Source: Lacipirellula limnantheis
GTDB lineage: Bacteria > Planctomycetota > Planctomycetia > Pirellulales > Lacipirellulaceae
Reading direction: 5' to 3'
Length of the DNA stretch: 64,000 nucleotides
NCBI RefSeq assembly: GCF_007746075.1
Contig: NZ_CP036339.1
Coordinates: 3,749,786 to 3,813,785 of the forward strand
The translations under genes were made by a program, and so were the position numbers. Below are positions 17,171 through 26,442 of this stretch, piece after piece (position 1 is the first letter of the stretch; each line of letters opens with the position of its first letter). The notes beneath the pieces were generated by a model. The model did not search any database. It saw nothing but the letters and a program-made list of their open reading frames with translations, and was not told the origin of the DNA.

Positions 17171-19701
17171 ACATCTGGCAATCGCTCTTCGTGCTCGCGC
17201 AGTCGGAAGTCGCCGCTGAAACGGCTTCTCCTGCCCCCACGCCGACGGGCCCCGAACTCGTTGCCTACCGCTTTGGCCGTCTAGAGCAGATCGACGATCC
17301 TCGTTGGCTGTGGCTAGGCCTGGCGGTCGCCGCGGTGCTGCTCGTTGCGTTCGTGGCCTGGCAATACCGACGCGAGAGCGCCGCCTTGCCGCGGTGGGCG
17401 ACATTCGTGCTCGGCGGCTTGCGATTGGCGGCCTTCGCCGGGGCGATCATTTTCTTTTTGGAACCGCTCAAACGGACCGATCAAGAGATAGTCACAGAGT
17501 CGCGCGTCGCCGTGCTCGTCGACGCCAGCCAAAGCATGGCGGTCGAGGACGAGAAGGCGGGGGACGACGCGGGGCTGAGTCGCAGCGAGGCCGTCTTGCG
17601 AACGCTGGAGGACTCGCCGCTGATCGAGGAGTTACGCAGTCAACATGACGTGACGGTGGCGGTCTTCGACGCCGACGTGCGCCGCATAGCGCAATGGAAA
17701 CGCGAACCAGCCGCGACCGGCGGTCGCGAACCGTCGCCGAAAAAACCTGCCTCGGAATTGACCAGCGAAGGGGAGGGGGCGGGTGATGCCGACCGCGACC
17801 AGCGGTCGCGGCTTGCTGAGGCGTTGAAACCGATTGGGGCCGAGACGCGGCTGGGCGATGCGCTGGCGGCCGCGCTGGCGGATCAAGCGGGCGGGTCGTT
17901 GGCTGGCATCTATACATTCTCCGATGGCGGGCAGAATCTTGGCGTCGATCCGCTGGCCGTCGCCGACGCGGCGGCGGCGGCCAAGTCGCCCATCGTCACC
18001 GTGGGCGTTGGTTCGACGGCGCCGCGACGCAACTTGCGGCTGCAAGAATTGATCGCCCCGTCGCGGGCCTATCCCGAGGACAAGGTGGCGGTCCGCGCGC
18101 TCGTTCAGGGCGAAGGATATGCAGGTCGTACGTTCGATGTAGAACTTTACGCCCGCGAGGGCGAGGGCGCGGCGCAGGTCCGCATCGGGCAGGAGCAAGC
18201 CGTGCTCGAAGCGGACGGCGAAACGGTTCCGGTGGAGTTCGACATCGAGCCTGCCGCGATCGGTCGGCTCGAACTCGAAGCCCGCATCGTCGCCCCTCCT
18301 GACGACCAGTACGGCGACGACAACGCCCGCACGGCGGAAATCGACGTCGTCGAAACGAGCACGAAGGTGTTGTTGATCGCCAGCGGAGCGACGCGCGACT
18401 ATCGCTTTTTGCGGAATCAGCTGAAGCGCGACCGACACGCCAACGTCGACGTCTGGCTGCAGATGTCGCCCCCTGGGATATCGCAGGACGCCGACAAGGT
18501 GCTGCAGGCGTTCCCCTCCACGAAGGAAGAACTGTTCGATTACGATGTGATCGTCGCGTTCGATCCCGATTGGACGCAACTCGACGCCCAGCAGGTCGAC
18601 CTGTTGGAGCAATGGGTCGCTGAAGAAGCCGGCGGACTGATTGTCGTGGCGGGGCCGGTTCATACCGCCAGCTGGGTGCAAAGTCCCGAACATGCGAAGG
18701 TTCGGGCGCTCTATCCGGTTGAGTTCCAACAGCGCATGACGCTGCTCGACGACGGGCTCTACGGTTCGCCGACGCCATGGCCCATCGAGATGACGCGCGA
18801 AGGGATGGAAGCCGACTTTTTGTGGCTCGGCGACACGCCGGAAGAGAATCGGGCTCGATGGAGTCGCTTTCCCGGCGTCTTCGGTTGCTACGCCGTGAAG
18901 GGGCCGAAGCCTGGCGCCCAGGTGTATGGGCGATACAGCGATCCGGAGGCAGGAATATCGGTCGAGCGTCCTGTTTACTTTGCCGACCAGTTTTACGGCT
19001 CTGGCCGCGTGTTCTACATGGGCAGCGGCGAACTGTGGCGGCTGCGCACGCTCGATCCCGGCTACTTCGAACGGCTCTACACTCAGCTGGTACGGCATGT
19101 GAGCCAAGGTCGGCTTTTGCGCGGCTCGTCCGTGGGGCGCTTGCTCGTGGAACGGGACCGATATTTCGTGGGCGACACGATTGTCGTTCGTGCTCAACTC
19201 AGCACGCCCAATCGCGAGCCGCTGGTGGCGCCGCGAGTCTCGGCGCGAGTGACCGGACCGAACAATCAGGGCATGAACGTCGACTTGATCGCGGACGAGA
19301 GTCGCCCCGGAAACTTTGTGGGGCAATTCACCGTCTCGAACGAAGGGTCGTACCGCATCGAGCTCGCACTGCCGGAACAGGCGGACGAGCCGTTGGTGAA
19401 GCGGATCACCGCGACAGTCCCGGATCTTGAGTTTGCCGAGACGCGCCGCAACGAGGAACTGCTGACGGCAATTGCCGCGCGCTCAGGGGGCAAATATTAC
19501 GCCAGCCCGCAACTGGCGGCGACCGGCGACAGCGCCCTGCCGCCGGCGGGAGAACTCATCGAGAGCCGTGCCGAGACGAAAATACTGCGCGGCAAGCCTG
19601 ACGCGGCATTTGCCGAAGCTCTCAACCGGGCGTTGCTCGGGGTGATTTGCGGGGCACTTTGCGCCGAATGGTTGCTGCGGCGGTTACTGAAATTGGCCTG
19701 A
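17167..19701 (+). CDS. second VWA membrane protein (GATase-like C-terminal part)
   Basis: 844 residues. Membrane segments occur at about 47-67 and 79-98 and at the extreme C-terminus (LLGVICGALCAEWLLRRLL). The VWA motif DASQS at 119-123 has a complete MIDAS pattern. A cytosol- or periplasm-facing central part (about 395-640) has the glutamine-amidotransferase-like pattern TKVLLIASGATRDYRFL and EQWVAEEAGGLIVVAGP, without an obvious catalytic Cys. A beta-rich domain follows (about 660-760). It is translationally coupled to the BatA-like gene by the ATGA overlap, so the two probably form one membrane complex. Confidence 0.85.
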   Translation: MNIWQSLFVLAQSEVAAETASPAPTPTGPELVAYRFGRLEQIDDPRWLWLGLAVAAVLLVAFVAWQYRRESAALPRWATFVLGGLRLAAFAGAIIFFLEPLKRTDQEIVTESRVAVLVDASQSMAVEDEKAGDDAGLSRSEAVLRTLEDSPLIEELRSQHDVTVAVFDADVRRIAQWKREPAATGGREPSPKKPASELTSEGEGAGDADRDQRSRLAEALKPIGAETRLGDALAAALADQAGGSLAGIYTFSDGGQNLGVDPLAVADAAAAAKSPIVTVGVGSTAPRRNLRLQELIAPSRAYPEDKVAVRALVQGEGYAGRTFDVELYAREGEGAAQVRIGQEQAVLEADGETVPVEFDIEPAAIGRLELEARIVAPPDDQYGDDNARTAEIDVVETSTKVLLIASGATRDYRFLRNQLKRDRHANVDVWLQMSPPGISQDADKVLQAFPSTKEELFDYDVIVAFDPDWTQLDAQQVDLLEQWVAEEAGGLIVVAGPVHTASWVQSPEHAKVRALYPVEFQQRMTLLDDGLYGSPTPWPIEMTREGMEADFLWLGDTPEENRARWSRFPGVFGCYAVKGPKPGAQVYGRYSDPEAGISVERPVYFADQFYGSGRVFYMGSGELWRLRTLDPGYFERLYTQLVRHVSQGRLLRGSSVGRLLVERDRYFVGDTIVVRAQLSTPNREPLVAPRVSARVTGPNNQGMNVDLIADESRPGNFVGQFTVSNEGSYRIELALPEQADEPLVKRITATVPDLEFAETRRNEELLTAIAARSGGKYYASPQLAATGDSALPPAGELIESRAETKILRGKPDAAFAEALNRALLGVICGALCAEWLLRRLLKLA

Positions 19702-19836
19702 GAGAAAGAGCTAGCCGCAGAGAGCACAGAAGAGACGGAGAGAAGACCAATGCAAGCGAAAGAGACTGACGCGTTCATGCTTCCTTCGTGATCTCTATTC
19801 TGTGTGCGTTAACTGAATCTGATCGAGCTTTGCTGA
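19702..19836. repeat. spacer with dispersed-repeat sequence
   Basis: This short spacer within the operon carries CCGCAGAGAGCACAGA at its start and a loosely complementary ATTCTGTGTGCGTTAA near 19798. The words resemble a repeat type that is dispersed in many planctomycete spacers. No promoter can be assigned. Confidence 0.35.
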
Positions 19837-22218
19837 ATGTCGGCTGCTGCCTTACCCTTCGAAGTTCCACATCCGGTCGCCCAAAAGGTGGCGCGACTAC
19901 GGCGACTCGTGCGCCTCTACAGCCTGGCCGAGGGGGTGGCGGCGCTCGCGATCGTCGCTGGACTCGGCTTTTGGCTCGGCTTGGCCATCGATTGGCTCTT
20001 CGAACCGCGGCCGGCGTTGCGGGCGGCAATGTGGGGCGTCGTCGTCGCGACCGGCGCCTTTGTCGCTTGGCGATACATCGGACGACGGCTATTGGCGCCG
20101 TTGCCGGACGACAGCTTGGCGCTGCTCGTCGAGCGCCAGTATCCGCAGCTGCGCGAAGGGCTGGTCACGACCGTGCAAGCGGCGCGGAGCTGGAGCGATT
20201 GGGAGGGTGAACGTCCCGCCAATCAGGCTCCGGGCTCGCTGTTCGGCGGCAGCCGGGAAACCCCGCATGACGGGGCGAGTCGCGAATTGCTCACGGCGGC
20301 GAGTCGCAACGCCGCGGCGGCCATGCCGGAGGTCGCCCTCCGACGCGTGTTCGATATGCGACCGTTGGCTCGCAAGGGAATCGCGGCAATCGGGCTGCTC
20401 GCGGTGACGGCGGTCTTCGCCATCGCGCAGCGGGGGGCGTTCGACTTCTATCTTGAACGGCTGGGCCTTAGCGAGCAGCTCTGGCCGCGTCGCGTGCAAC
20501 TCACCGTCGTCGGTTTCGAGAATCGCGAGACGTCGCCCGTCATCAACGTCGCTCGCGACGACGACTTCCCGCTTTCGGTGCTGGCGTCGGTCACGAACGG
20601 ACACGTGGCGCCTGACGAAGTGGAGATCCGCTGGCGACGTCCCAGCGACGGCGGACGCGGGAGCGGGCCGATGTTGAAGATCGGCGAGGCGGCGCCGGGC
20701 CGCGACGACGCTCAGCAGTATAGCTACACCTTCAAGGTGAGCAGCGATCTGGAGTTCGACGTGATCGGCGGCGACGACCGCATTCGCAATCTGCGGCTTC
20801 ATGCCGTCGAGCGACCGGCGATCACGCGCGTCTGGTTGGAGGTCGATTACCCAGCCTACATGCGTCGCGAACCACGCTCGATCCCCGTCAGCGGTCGGGC
20901 CGAGCTCCCGGAGGGGGCCGCCGCTGTGTGCCGAATCGAAGCCAACAAGCCGTTGACGGCCGCGACGGTTCGCGATTCCGTCGAACAGTCGGACCTGCCG
21001 GCGACGATCGACGCGCAGAGCCGCGATACATTCAGCTTTGAGATCCCGGCGGCGGCGCGAGATCGCGTCTTCGCGATTTCGTTGCGTGACGCTGACGGGG
21101 TGGAGAATCGTGATCCATTCCGGTTGCCGCTCTCCGTGACGCCCGACCAGACGCCCGAGGCGTCGGTGCAGCTGCGCGGCATCGGCGCGGCGATCACGCC
21201 GCAAGCGAGGATCCCGCTCGCCGGGAGCGTGACGGATGACTACGGCCTGGAAGAAGCCTGGTTCGATTACGCGATTGACGACGCGCCGTCGAGCCGTCGA
21301 CCGTTGCGGACGCAGCCAGACGGGGCGACGAATCTGGCGATGACAGAGTCATTCGACCTCGCCGAGTCGGATCCGGCGACGAAGCAACCGCTGGTCGCGG
21401 TTCAGCCTGGACAAAAACTGTCGCTCTCGATCAAGGGGCGCGATGCCTACGATTTGGGAGACGAGCCTCACATCGGCGGCAGCCAGCGGTTTGTGCTTGA
21501 CGTGGTCACGCCCTCGGAACTGCGGGCAATTTTGGAAAAACGAGAGCTGGGACTGCGGCAGCGTTTTCAGGCGATCTACGAAAAAATGGTCGGCGTGCGC
21601 GAACTGCTTGACCGCATTGATCTTGCCGCGGCAGGCTCCGGCGCAGACGATACTGCAGGCGCCGCGGAGGCCGCGGCGGCGCCGTCGGCGAGCGACGCCA
21701 GCGAGGCGTCGGCTGAAAATGAGTCAGAACGAGACGGAGACGATCCCGCGCGAGTACGCCAGCGCGACCTATCGCGCGTCGGCGGCGCGCGACAAAGTGC
21801 GACGCAGCTGGCGTTTGAGACGGCCGGCATCGCCGGGGGCTTTGATGAGATCGTCGCCGAGTTGATTAACAATCGGGTCGATACGGAAGAATTGAAGGAG
21901 CGACTGGAGCGCGGCATTTCGGAGCCGCTGAAGGAAATCAGCGGCGAGCTCTTGCCCGAGTTCGAGACGCGCCTCGAATCGCTGGAGCAGGCCTACCAAG
22001 CCGGCCCAGCGGAGGCGGCAGAACCGCTAGCCGCGGCAAAGGCTGCCGCTCAATCGGCTGAAGATGCCATGAAAGCCGTCCTTGATCGTATGCTTGAGCT
22101 GGAAGAGTACAATGAACTAGTCGAATTGCTCCGCGGCATCGTCAAAGATCAGGAGCAATTGAAGGAACGCACGCAGCAAGAGCAACGAGACAAGCTCAAA
22201 GGTTTGCTCGAGGACTAG
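19837..22218 (+). CDS. DUF4175-like membrane protein with C-terminal coiled coil
   Basis: 793 residues. Three membrane segments lie in the first 200 residues (AEGVAALAIVAGLGFWLGLA, AAMWGVVVATGAFVAW, and AAIGLLAVTAVFAIA). A large exported beta-rich region follows (about 215-550), where FPLSVLASVTNGHVAPDEVEI suggests Ig-like modules. The C-terminus from about 560 is a long, charged, Glu/Ala-rich coiled coil. The overall plan matches DUF4175-type proteins found with MoxR/Bat loci. No catalytic motif is visible. It is followed, 12 bases on, by another coiled-coil protein, which is a likely partner. Confidence 0.7.
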   Translation: MSAAALPFEVPHPVAQKVARLRRLVRLYSLAEGVAALAIVAGLGFWLGLAIDWLFEPRPALRAAMWGVVVATGAFVAWRYIGRRLLAPLPDDSLALLVERQYPQLREGLVTTVQAARSWSDWEGERPANQAPGSLFGGSRETPHDGASRELLTAASRNAAAAMPEVALRRVFDMRPLARKGIAAIGLLAVTAVFAIAQRGAFDFYLERLGLSEQLWPRRVQLTVVGFENRETSPVINVARDDDFPLSVLASVTNGHVAPDEVEIRWRRPSDGGRGSGPMLKIGEAAPGRDDAQQYSYTFKVSSDLEFDVIGGDDRIRNLRLHAVERPAITRVWLEVDYPAYMRREPRSIPVSGRAELPEGAAAVCRIEANKPLTAATVRDSVEQSDLPATIDAQSRDTFSFEIPAAARDRVFAISLRDADGVENRDPFRLPLSVTPDQTPEASVQLRGIGAAITPQARIPLAGSVTDDYGLEEAWFDYAIDDAPSSRRPLRTQPDGATNLAMTESFDLAESDPATKQPLVAVQPGQKLSLSIKGRDAYDLGDEPHIGGSQRFVLDVVTPSELRAILEKRELGLRQRFQAIYEKMVGVRELLDRIDLAAAGSGADDTAGAAEAAAAPSASDASEASAENESERDGDDPARVRQRDLSRVGGARQSATQLAFETAGIAGGFDEIVAELINNRVDTEELKERLERGISEPLKEISGELLPEFETRLESLEQAYQAGPAEAAEPLAAAKAAAQSAEDAMKAVLDRMLELEEYNELVELLRGIVKDQEQLKERTQQEQRDKLKGLLED

Positions 22219-22230
22219 GACCACGACGCC

Positions 22231-24078
22231 ATGCCCAGCCCGCTTCGACGTTGGCGACCGCTGATGGCGGCGATGTTGATCGCCGCCGCGGGCCATGCTT
22301 TCGGGACAGTCAGGCTGGCGGTAGCGCAAGAAGCGGCGCCGGCGACCGCGGCGGCTCCCGAGGCCGCCGGCAATGAGAGCCTTGCCGAAATCGAGGCGCG
22401 GCTGGCCGATCGTTACGCCCGCCTTGAAACGCTCGTCGAGCGACTGGCCGAACTTTCGCGTTCGACCCAACCGCGACGGGCGACGCTCCTTCGGCAGCTG
22501 ATCTCGCAGAGCCGCGACCGCGATGTGACGGGTCAGTTTGAGAAAGTGATCGCGGCCCTGGAGCAAGAGAGTTTTTCTTCGGCAATCGATGGTCAGGCCG
22601 CGCTTGAAGTCGAATTGAATAAGTTGCTGGAGCTCCTGCTGCAAGAAGATCGCGACAGACAGATTGACAGTGAGCGGAAGCGAATCGGTCGCTACCTGCA
22701 AGAGGTCAACCGGCTGATTCGGATGCAACGCGGAGTCAAAGCGCGTACCGACGGCGGCGACGAGGCCCAGGAACTCGCCGACGATCAACAGCAAGTCGGC
22801 GACAAAACCCGAGAACTCGGCGATGAGGTCGAGGAGGCGGAGCAGACTGCCGCGGAGAAGGCGGCGAGCGAATCGCCCGAAGCCGGCGGTGAAAATTCCG
22901 GCGGCAAACCTGACAAAGGCGAATCGCCCGAGGATGGGGAACCAAAGGCGGGCGAGGCCAACGAGGCGGAATCGAAGCCGGCCGATTCGGAGGTGCCTAA
23001 GCAACCGGAAGCGGCCGAACCCAAATCTGGCGAGCCAACGCCAGGAGACGAAGCTCAACAGGAATCAAGCAAATCGGGCGAGAACAAGCCCGGCGAAAGT
23101 CCTGCGGATCAGGGAAAGCCCAGTGAGGGAAAGCCCAGCGAAGGCAAGCCTAGTGAAGGCAAGCCCAGCCAAGGTTCTCCACCCGAATCGTCTGGGGAGC
23201 CAGGCCAGCCAAGCGAATCTGGCGGGGAGCAACAAGCGGCCGAACCGCCGCCCGACAATCCGATGCAGCGCGCGGCCCAAAAACTGCGACAGGCCCAGCA
23301 GCGGATGGAGCAGGCGCAGCAGAAGCTCGAAGAGTCGCAGCGCGACGGGGCCGTCGAAGATCAAGCGAAGGCGGTCGAAGAACTGGAGCAAGCCAAGGCG
23401 GAACTTGAGCGGATTCTTCGCCAACTTCGCGAAGAAGAGTTAGAACGAATGTTGGTAATGCTGGAAGCCCGCTTCCGCAAGATGCTCGACGCGCAAGTCG
23501 AGGTCTACGACGAAACGAAGAAGCTCGACGCCGCGACCGAGAAAGCGCCGGAGCACGAAATGGAGATCGCCGGCGGGCGCCTCGCGCGCAAGGAGACGCT
23601 GATCGTGCGCGAGGCGGACCGAGCGCTGCTCTTGCTGCGCGAAGACGGCACGTCGACGGCGTTTCCCGAGGCGATTGAACAGGCGCGCGACGATATGGCG
23701 TCGATTGCCGAGCGGCTTCGCGAGACGCACGTTGACTTGATTACGCAAGGACTTGAGGAAGACGTCATTGCGGCGCTGGAGGAAACGCTGGCGGCGCTCC
23801 AACAGGCCTTGAAGGATCTGCGCGAGCAGAAAGGACAGCCGCAACAGGGCCAGGGGCAGAGTCAGCCGGGGGAGAAGCCCTTGGTCGACCAACTGGCCGA
23901 GTTGCGTATGATTCGGTCGCTACAGGTGCGCGTCAACAAACGAACCCAGCAGTACGGCGCGATGATTGAAGGCGAGCAAGCCGAGGAGGCCGACTTGCTC
24001 GAAGCCCTCGACGGGCTAGCGCTTCGCCAGCAGAAGATTTTTCAAGCGACGCGCGAGCTGACCACGAAGGAAAACTGA
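22231..24078 (+). CDS. exported acidic coiled-coil protein with Lys-Pro-Ser-Glu-Gly repeats
   Basis: 615 residues. A long signal peptide (about 1-34) precedes a helical domain. Residues about 185-345 are low-complexity and rich in Pro/Ser/Glu/Gly/Lys, including at least three consecutive KPSEG units encoded by 15-bp repeats around 23112-23175. Coiled coils before and after (AQQRMEQAQQKLEESQ, VEELEQAKAELERIL) predict an elongated, flexible periplasmic rod. It recalls low-complexity linkers in BatC/BatE-type and Tol-like proteins, but no family is certain. It overlaps the next gene by one base (TGATG). Confidence 0.72.
   Translation: MPSPLRRWRPLMAAMLIAAAGHAFGTVRLAVAQEAAPATAAAPEAAGNESLAEIEARLADRYARLETLVERLAELSRSTQPRRATLLRQLISQSRDRDVTGQFEKVIAALEQESFSSAIDGQAALEVELNKLLELLLQEDRDRQIDSERKRIGRYLQEVNRLIRMQRGVKARTDGGDEAQELADDQQQVGDKTRELGDEVEEAEQTAAEKAASESPEAGGENSGGKPDKGESPEDGEPKAGEANEAESKPADSEVPKQPEAAEPKSGEPTPGDEAQQESSKSGENKPGESPADQGKPSEGKPSEGKPSEGKPSQGSPPESSGEPGQPSESGGEQQAAEPPPDNPMQRAAQKLRQAQQRMEQAQQKLEESQRDGAVEDQAKAVEELEQAKAELERILRQLREEELERMLVMLEARFRKMLDAQVEVYDETKKLDAATEKAPEHEMEIAGGRLARKETLIVREADRALLLLREDGTSTAFPEAIEQARDDMASIAERLRETHVDLITQGLEEDVIAALEETLAALQQALKDLREQKGQPQQGQGQSQPGEKPLVDQLAELRMIRSLQVRVNKRTQQYGAMIEGEQAEEADLLEALDGLALRQQKIFQATRELTTKEN
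23112..23175 (+). repeat. 15-bp in-frame tandem repeats encoding KPSEG
   Basis: About four tandem units of roughly GGNAAGCCCAGYGAA, with third-position changes, encode KPSEG/KPSQG. They are likely to vary in copy number between strains. Confidence 0.75.
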
Positions 24079-25163
24079 TGCTGCCGCGTTACCCCTTACT
24101 TCGCCGCTCGATCGCCCTCGCGCTGACGATAGGCGCCGCTTGCGCCGTCAATTCGCTCGCGGTCGTTCGCGCCGAAATTGCATTCGAAGCGAGTTGGCAG
24201 CCGCCGAGCTATCAGGTCGTCCGCGAACAAGTGCTGTCGTGGCTCGAAGAGGCCGATTTGCAAACGACGGCCGAGGCCAGCGTCCGGCGGCTTTGGCCAG
24301 CGCGGCCGCCCGAGTCGCTGGATGCGAGCCAGGTTCTCGATCTCGTCGCCGCGTCGTTGGCCGCCTCGTCGAGGGAAGCCGCCGATCTGGTCGCCGCTTG
24401 CAACGCAGCTTATAAAGGTCCGGCGGTGGCGGACCCTGAATGGTTAAGCGATCCCGAGGTCGCGCCATTAGTGCGTCACAATCTGCGGCTCTACTACGCC
24501 CGTTGGCTCGCGCAGTACGGTCTGTACGACGAGGTTCTGCACCACATCGGCGATCTTCGTCCTCAGGACGTCGTCGATCCGGCGTCGCTGCTCTTCTATC
24601 AGATGGTGGCCTACCATCAACTCGTGCGCCCGGACGACGCGCGTGCGGCGATGGTTCAACTGCTGGAGCGCGACGACGCGCTGCCGCGACGCTTCCAGCA
24701 AGTAGCGCAGCTGGTGGAGCGCGATCTCGCAGGGTTGGAAGACGAGTCGCTCGATCACATTGCACGGCGGATGCACGACATTCGCCGCCGTTTGGCGTAC
24801 GGTCGCGCCGGCGTGCAGGTGCAGGAAATCGAGCAGGGGGTGCTCGATTCGCTCGACAAGAAGATCGAAGATTTGGAAAAGCAGCAGCAACAACAGCAGG
24901 CGTCGGCTTCCGCGGGAAGCGGCGGCGCACAACAGCCGGCGCAAGGCATGCAGGACAGCAAGATCGCCGAGCTGAAGGCGCCGATGCAAGTCGATCGCCG
25001 GGACATCGGCAATAAGTCGGGCTGGGGAGATCTACCGCCGAAGGAGCGTGAGCAGGCGCTGCAGCAGATTGGCCGAGAATTCCCCGCTCACTATCGCGAG
25101 CTCGTCGAGCAATATTTCCGAGAGCTCGCGAACGAACAGAATCCTACCACCGCCGAAAAGTAA
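24078..25163 (+). CDS. exported helical protein of unknown function
   Basis: 361 residues. The signal peptide (about 1-32, ending VVRAE) is followed by an all-helical region with Trp/Arg anchors (VLSWLEEADLQTTAEASVRR, NLRLYYARWLAQYGLYDEVL). A poly-Gln/Ala/Ser linker sits near residues 270-285, followed by a C-terminal helix and EREQALQQIGREFPAHYREL. The helical hairpins look TPR-like but without a clear repeat. It starts on the stop codon of the preceding coiled-coil gene, so the two are translated together. Its function is not recognised; it is a probable structural partner in the same envelope complex. Confidence 0.7.
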   Translation: MLPRYPLLRRSIALALTIGAACAVNSLAVVRAEIAFEASWQPPSYQVVREQVLSWLEEADLQTTAEASVRRLWPARPPESLDASQVLDLVAASLAASSREAADLVAACNAAYKGPAVADPEWLSDPEVAPLVRHNLRLYYARWLAQYGLYDEVLHHIGDLRPQDVVDPASLLFYQMVAYHQLVRPDDARAAMVQLLERDDALPRRFQQVAQLVERDLAGLEDESLDHIARRMHDIRRRLAYGRAGVQVQEIEQGVLDSLDKKIEDLEKQQQQQQASASAGSGGAQQPAQGMQDSKIAELKAPMQVDRRDIGNKSGWGDLPPKEREQALQQIGREFPAHYRELVEQYFRELANEQNPTTAEK

Positions 25164-25194
25164 CTCGGCGGAGACTGCCGCCGGCCTTGAGACT

Positions 25195-26442
25195 ATGACG
25201 AACTTGATCGCCATTTGTGCCGTTGTACTGGCCGTCGCGGGGAGCGACGCCGCTGCCGACGACGCTGCCTTCACGAAGCTGGACGGCAAGGTGATCGTCG
25301 GCGCGCTCGTTCATTGGAAGGGCAACGATCTCACGGTGCAAATTGACGGCGGCGAACAAAAGGTCTCGTCCGCAAATCTCCTCGACGTGGCATGGTCGCG
25401 CGATGCCGCAACGTCGGCATCGGAGCGGGTGGTCGAACTGATCGACGGTTCGCGACTCGCCTACGCTGAGTTTACCGTCGCGAAGCATGTCGCCTCATTT
25501 CGCCTCGCGTTCGCCAAGCAGGTCGTTAAGATTCCCACGGAGCGGATTCGCCGGATCGAATTGCTGCCCGCGACGGAGGCGCTCGACTTGGTCTTGGCTG
25601 AAATCGAGAAGAAACAGCCCGCCGGCGATTCGCTCGTCATCGTCAAGCGGGAGACCGCGGCGATGGATTATTTGAGCGGCGTGCTAGGCGACGTCACTGC
25701 CGAGCAGGCGGAGTTCGAATGGGATGGCGATCGCGTGCCGGTCAAACTGACCAAGATCGCAGCGATCGTGTTCTACCATCCGAAGGCGGCTAAGGTCCCC
25801 GCGCCCTTGTGCCGAGCAACGCTCGTCGAGGGTTCGATCGTGACGGTGCGTCAGGCATCGATCGAAGGCTCGCAACTGACATTGCGGACGGGAGCCGGCG
25901 TCGATCTGCGCGTGCCGCTGGACCAACTGGCACGGCTCGATTTTTCGACCGGCAAGATTCAATACCTGAGCGAACTCAAGCCGACAAGCGTCCGCTGGTC
26001 GCCGCGAGTTGCCATTCCCAAGGACGCGACGATCATCGCCAACCATGGGATGCCCCGTAACAACGTTTCGTTCGCCGGTTCGTCGCTGTCATTGCTGTGG
26101 CACGACGACCCGCTTCCCGCACGACGTGATGTCCGGACGTATTCGCGCGGCGTGGCTCTGCGCAGCCAGACCGAGGCGACCTACCTCGTTCCGGAGGGGA
26201 TGACGCGGTTCATCGCTACGGGGGGAATCGACCCCGCGACGGCGGGGCAGGGAAACGTCACCCTGGCCATCCGCGGCGACGGGCAGGTTCTGTGGGAAGG
26301 GGCGATTGACGGGCACGCGCCGCCGGTGGAAATCGACGTAGAATTGGGGGCGGCGCGCCGCTTGCAGTTAGTCGTCGATTACGGCGAGAACCTCGACTAC
26401 GGCGACCGCCTTCACCTCGTCGAGGCTCGCTTCACCAAATGA
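25195..26442 (+). CDS. exported NPCBM-domain protein
   Basis: 415 residues from ATG 25195; the frame is open further upstream inside the previous gene. The signal peptide (MTNLIAICAVVLAVAGSDAAA) precedes a beta-rich region with repeated short barrels such as VTAEQAEFEWDGDRVPVKL. A C-terminal NPCBM/NEW2-like domain follows, with RDVRTYSRGVALRSQTEATY, then VTLAIRGDGQVLWEG and LQLVVDYGENLDYGDRLHLV. NPCBM domains bind carbohydrate and are normally appended to glycosidases; here the domain has no hydrolase. The gene overlaps the protease gene by four bases, so the pair may work together. Confidence 0.78.
   Translation: MTNLIAICAVVLAVAGSDAAADDAAFTKLDGKVIVGALVHWKGNDLTVQIDGGEQKVSSANLLDVAWSRDAATSASERVVELIDGSRLAYAEFTVAKHVASFRLAFAKQVVKIPTERIRRIELLPATEALDLVLAEIEKKQPAGDSLVIVKRETAAMDYLSGVLGDVTAEQAEFEWDGDRVPVKLTKIAAIVFYHPKAAKVPAPLCRATLVEGSIVTVRQASIEGSQLTLRTGAGVDLRVPLDQLARLDFSTGKIQYLSELKPTSVRWSPRVAIPKDATIIANHGMPRNNVSFAGSSLSLLWHDDPLPARRDVRTYSRGVALRSQTEATYLVPEGMTRFIATGGIDPATAGQGNVTLAIRGDGQVLWEGAIDGHAPPVEIDVELGAARRLQLVVDYGENLDYGDRLHLVEARFTK

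Noticed and set aside
23101..23220. A CRISPR-like run of regularly spaced repeats
   Set aside because: The repeats are 15 bp and contiguous, without unique spacers, and they encode a Pro/Ser/Glu linker in frame.
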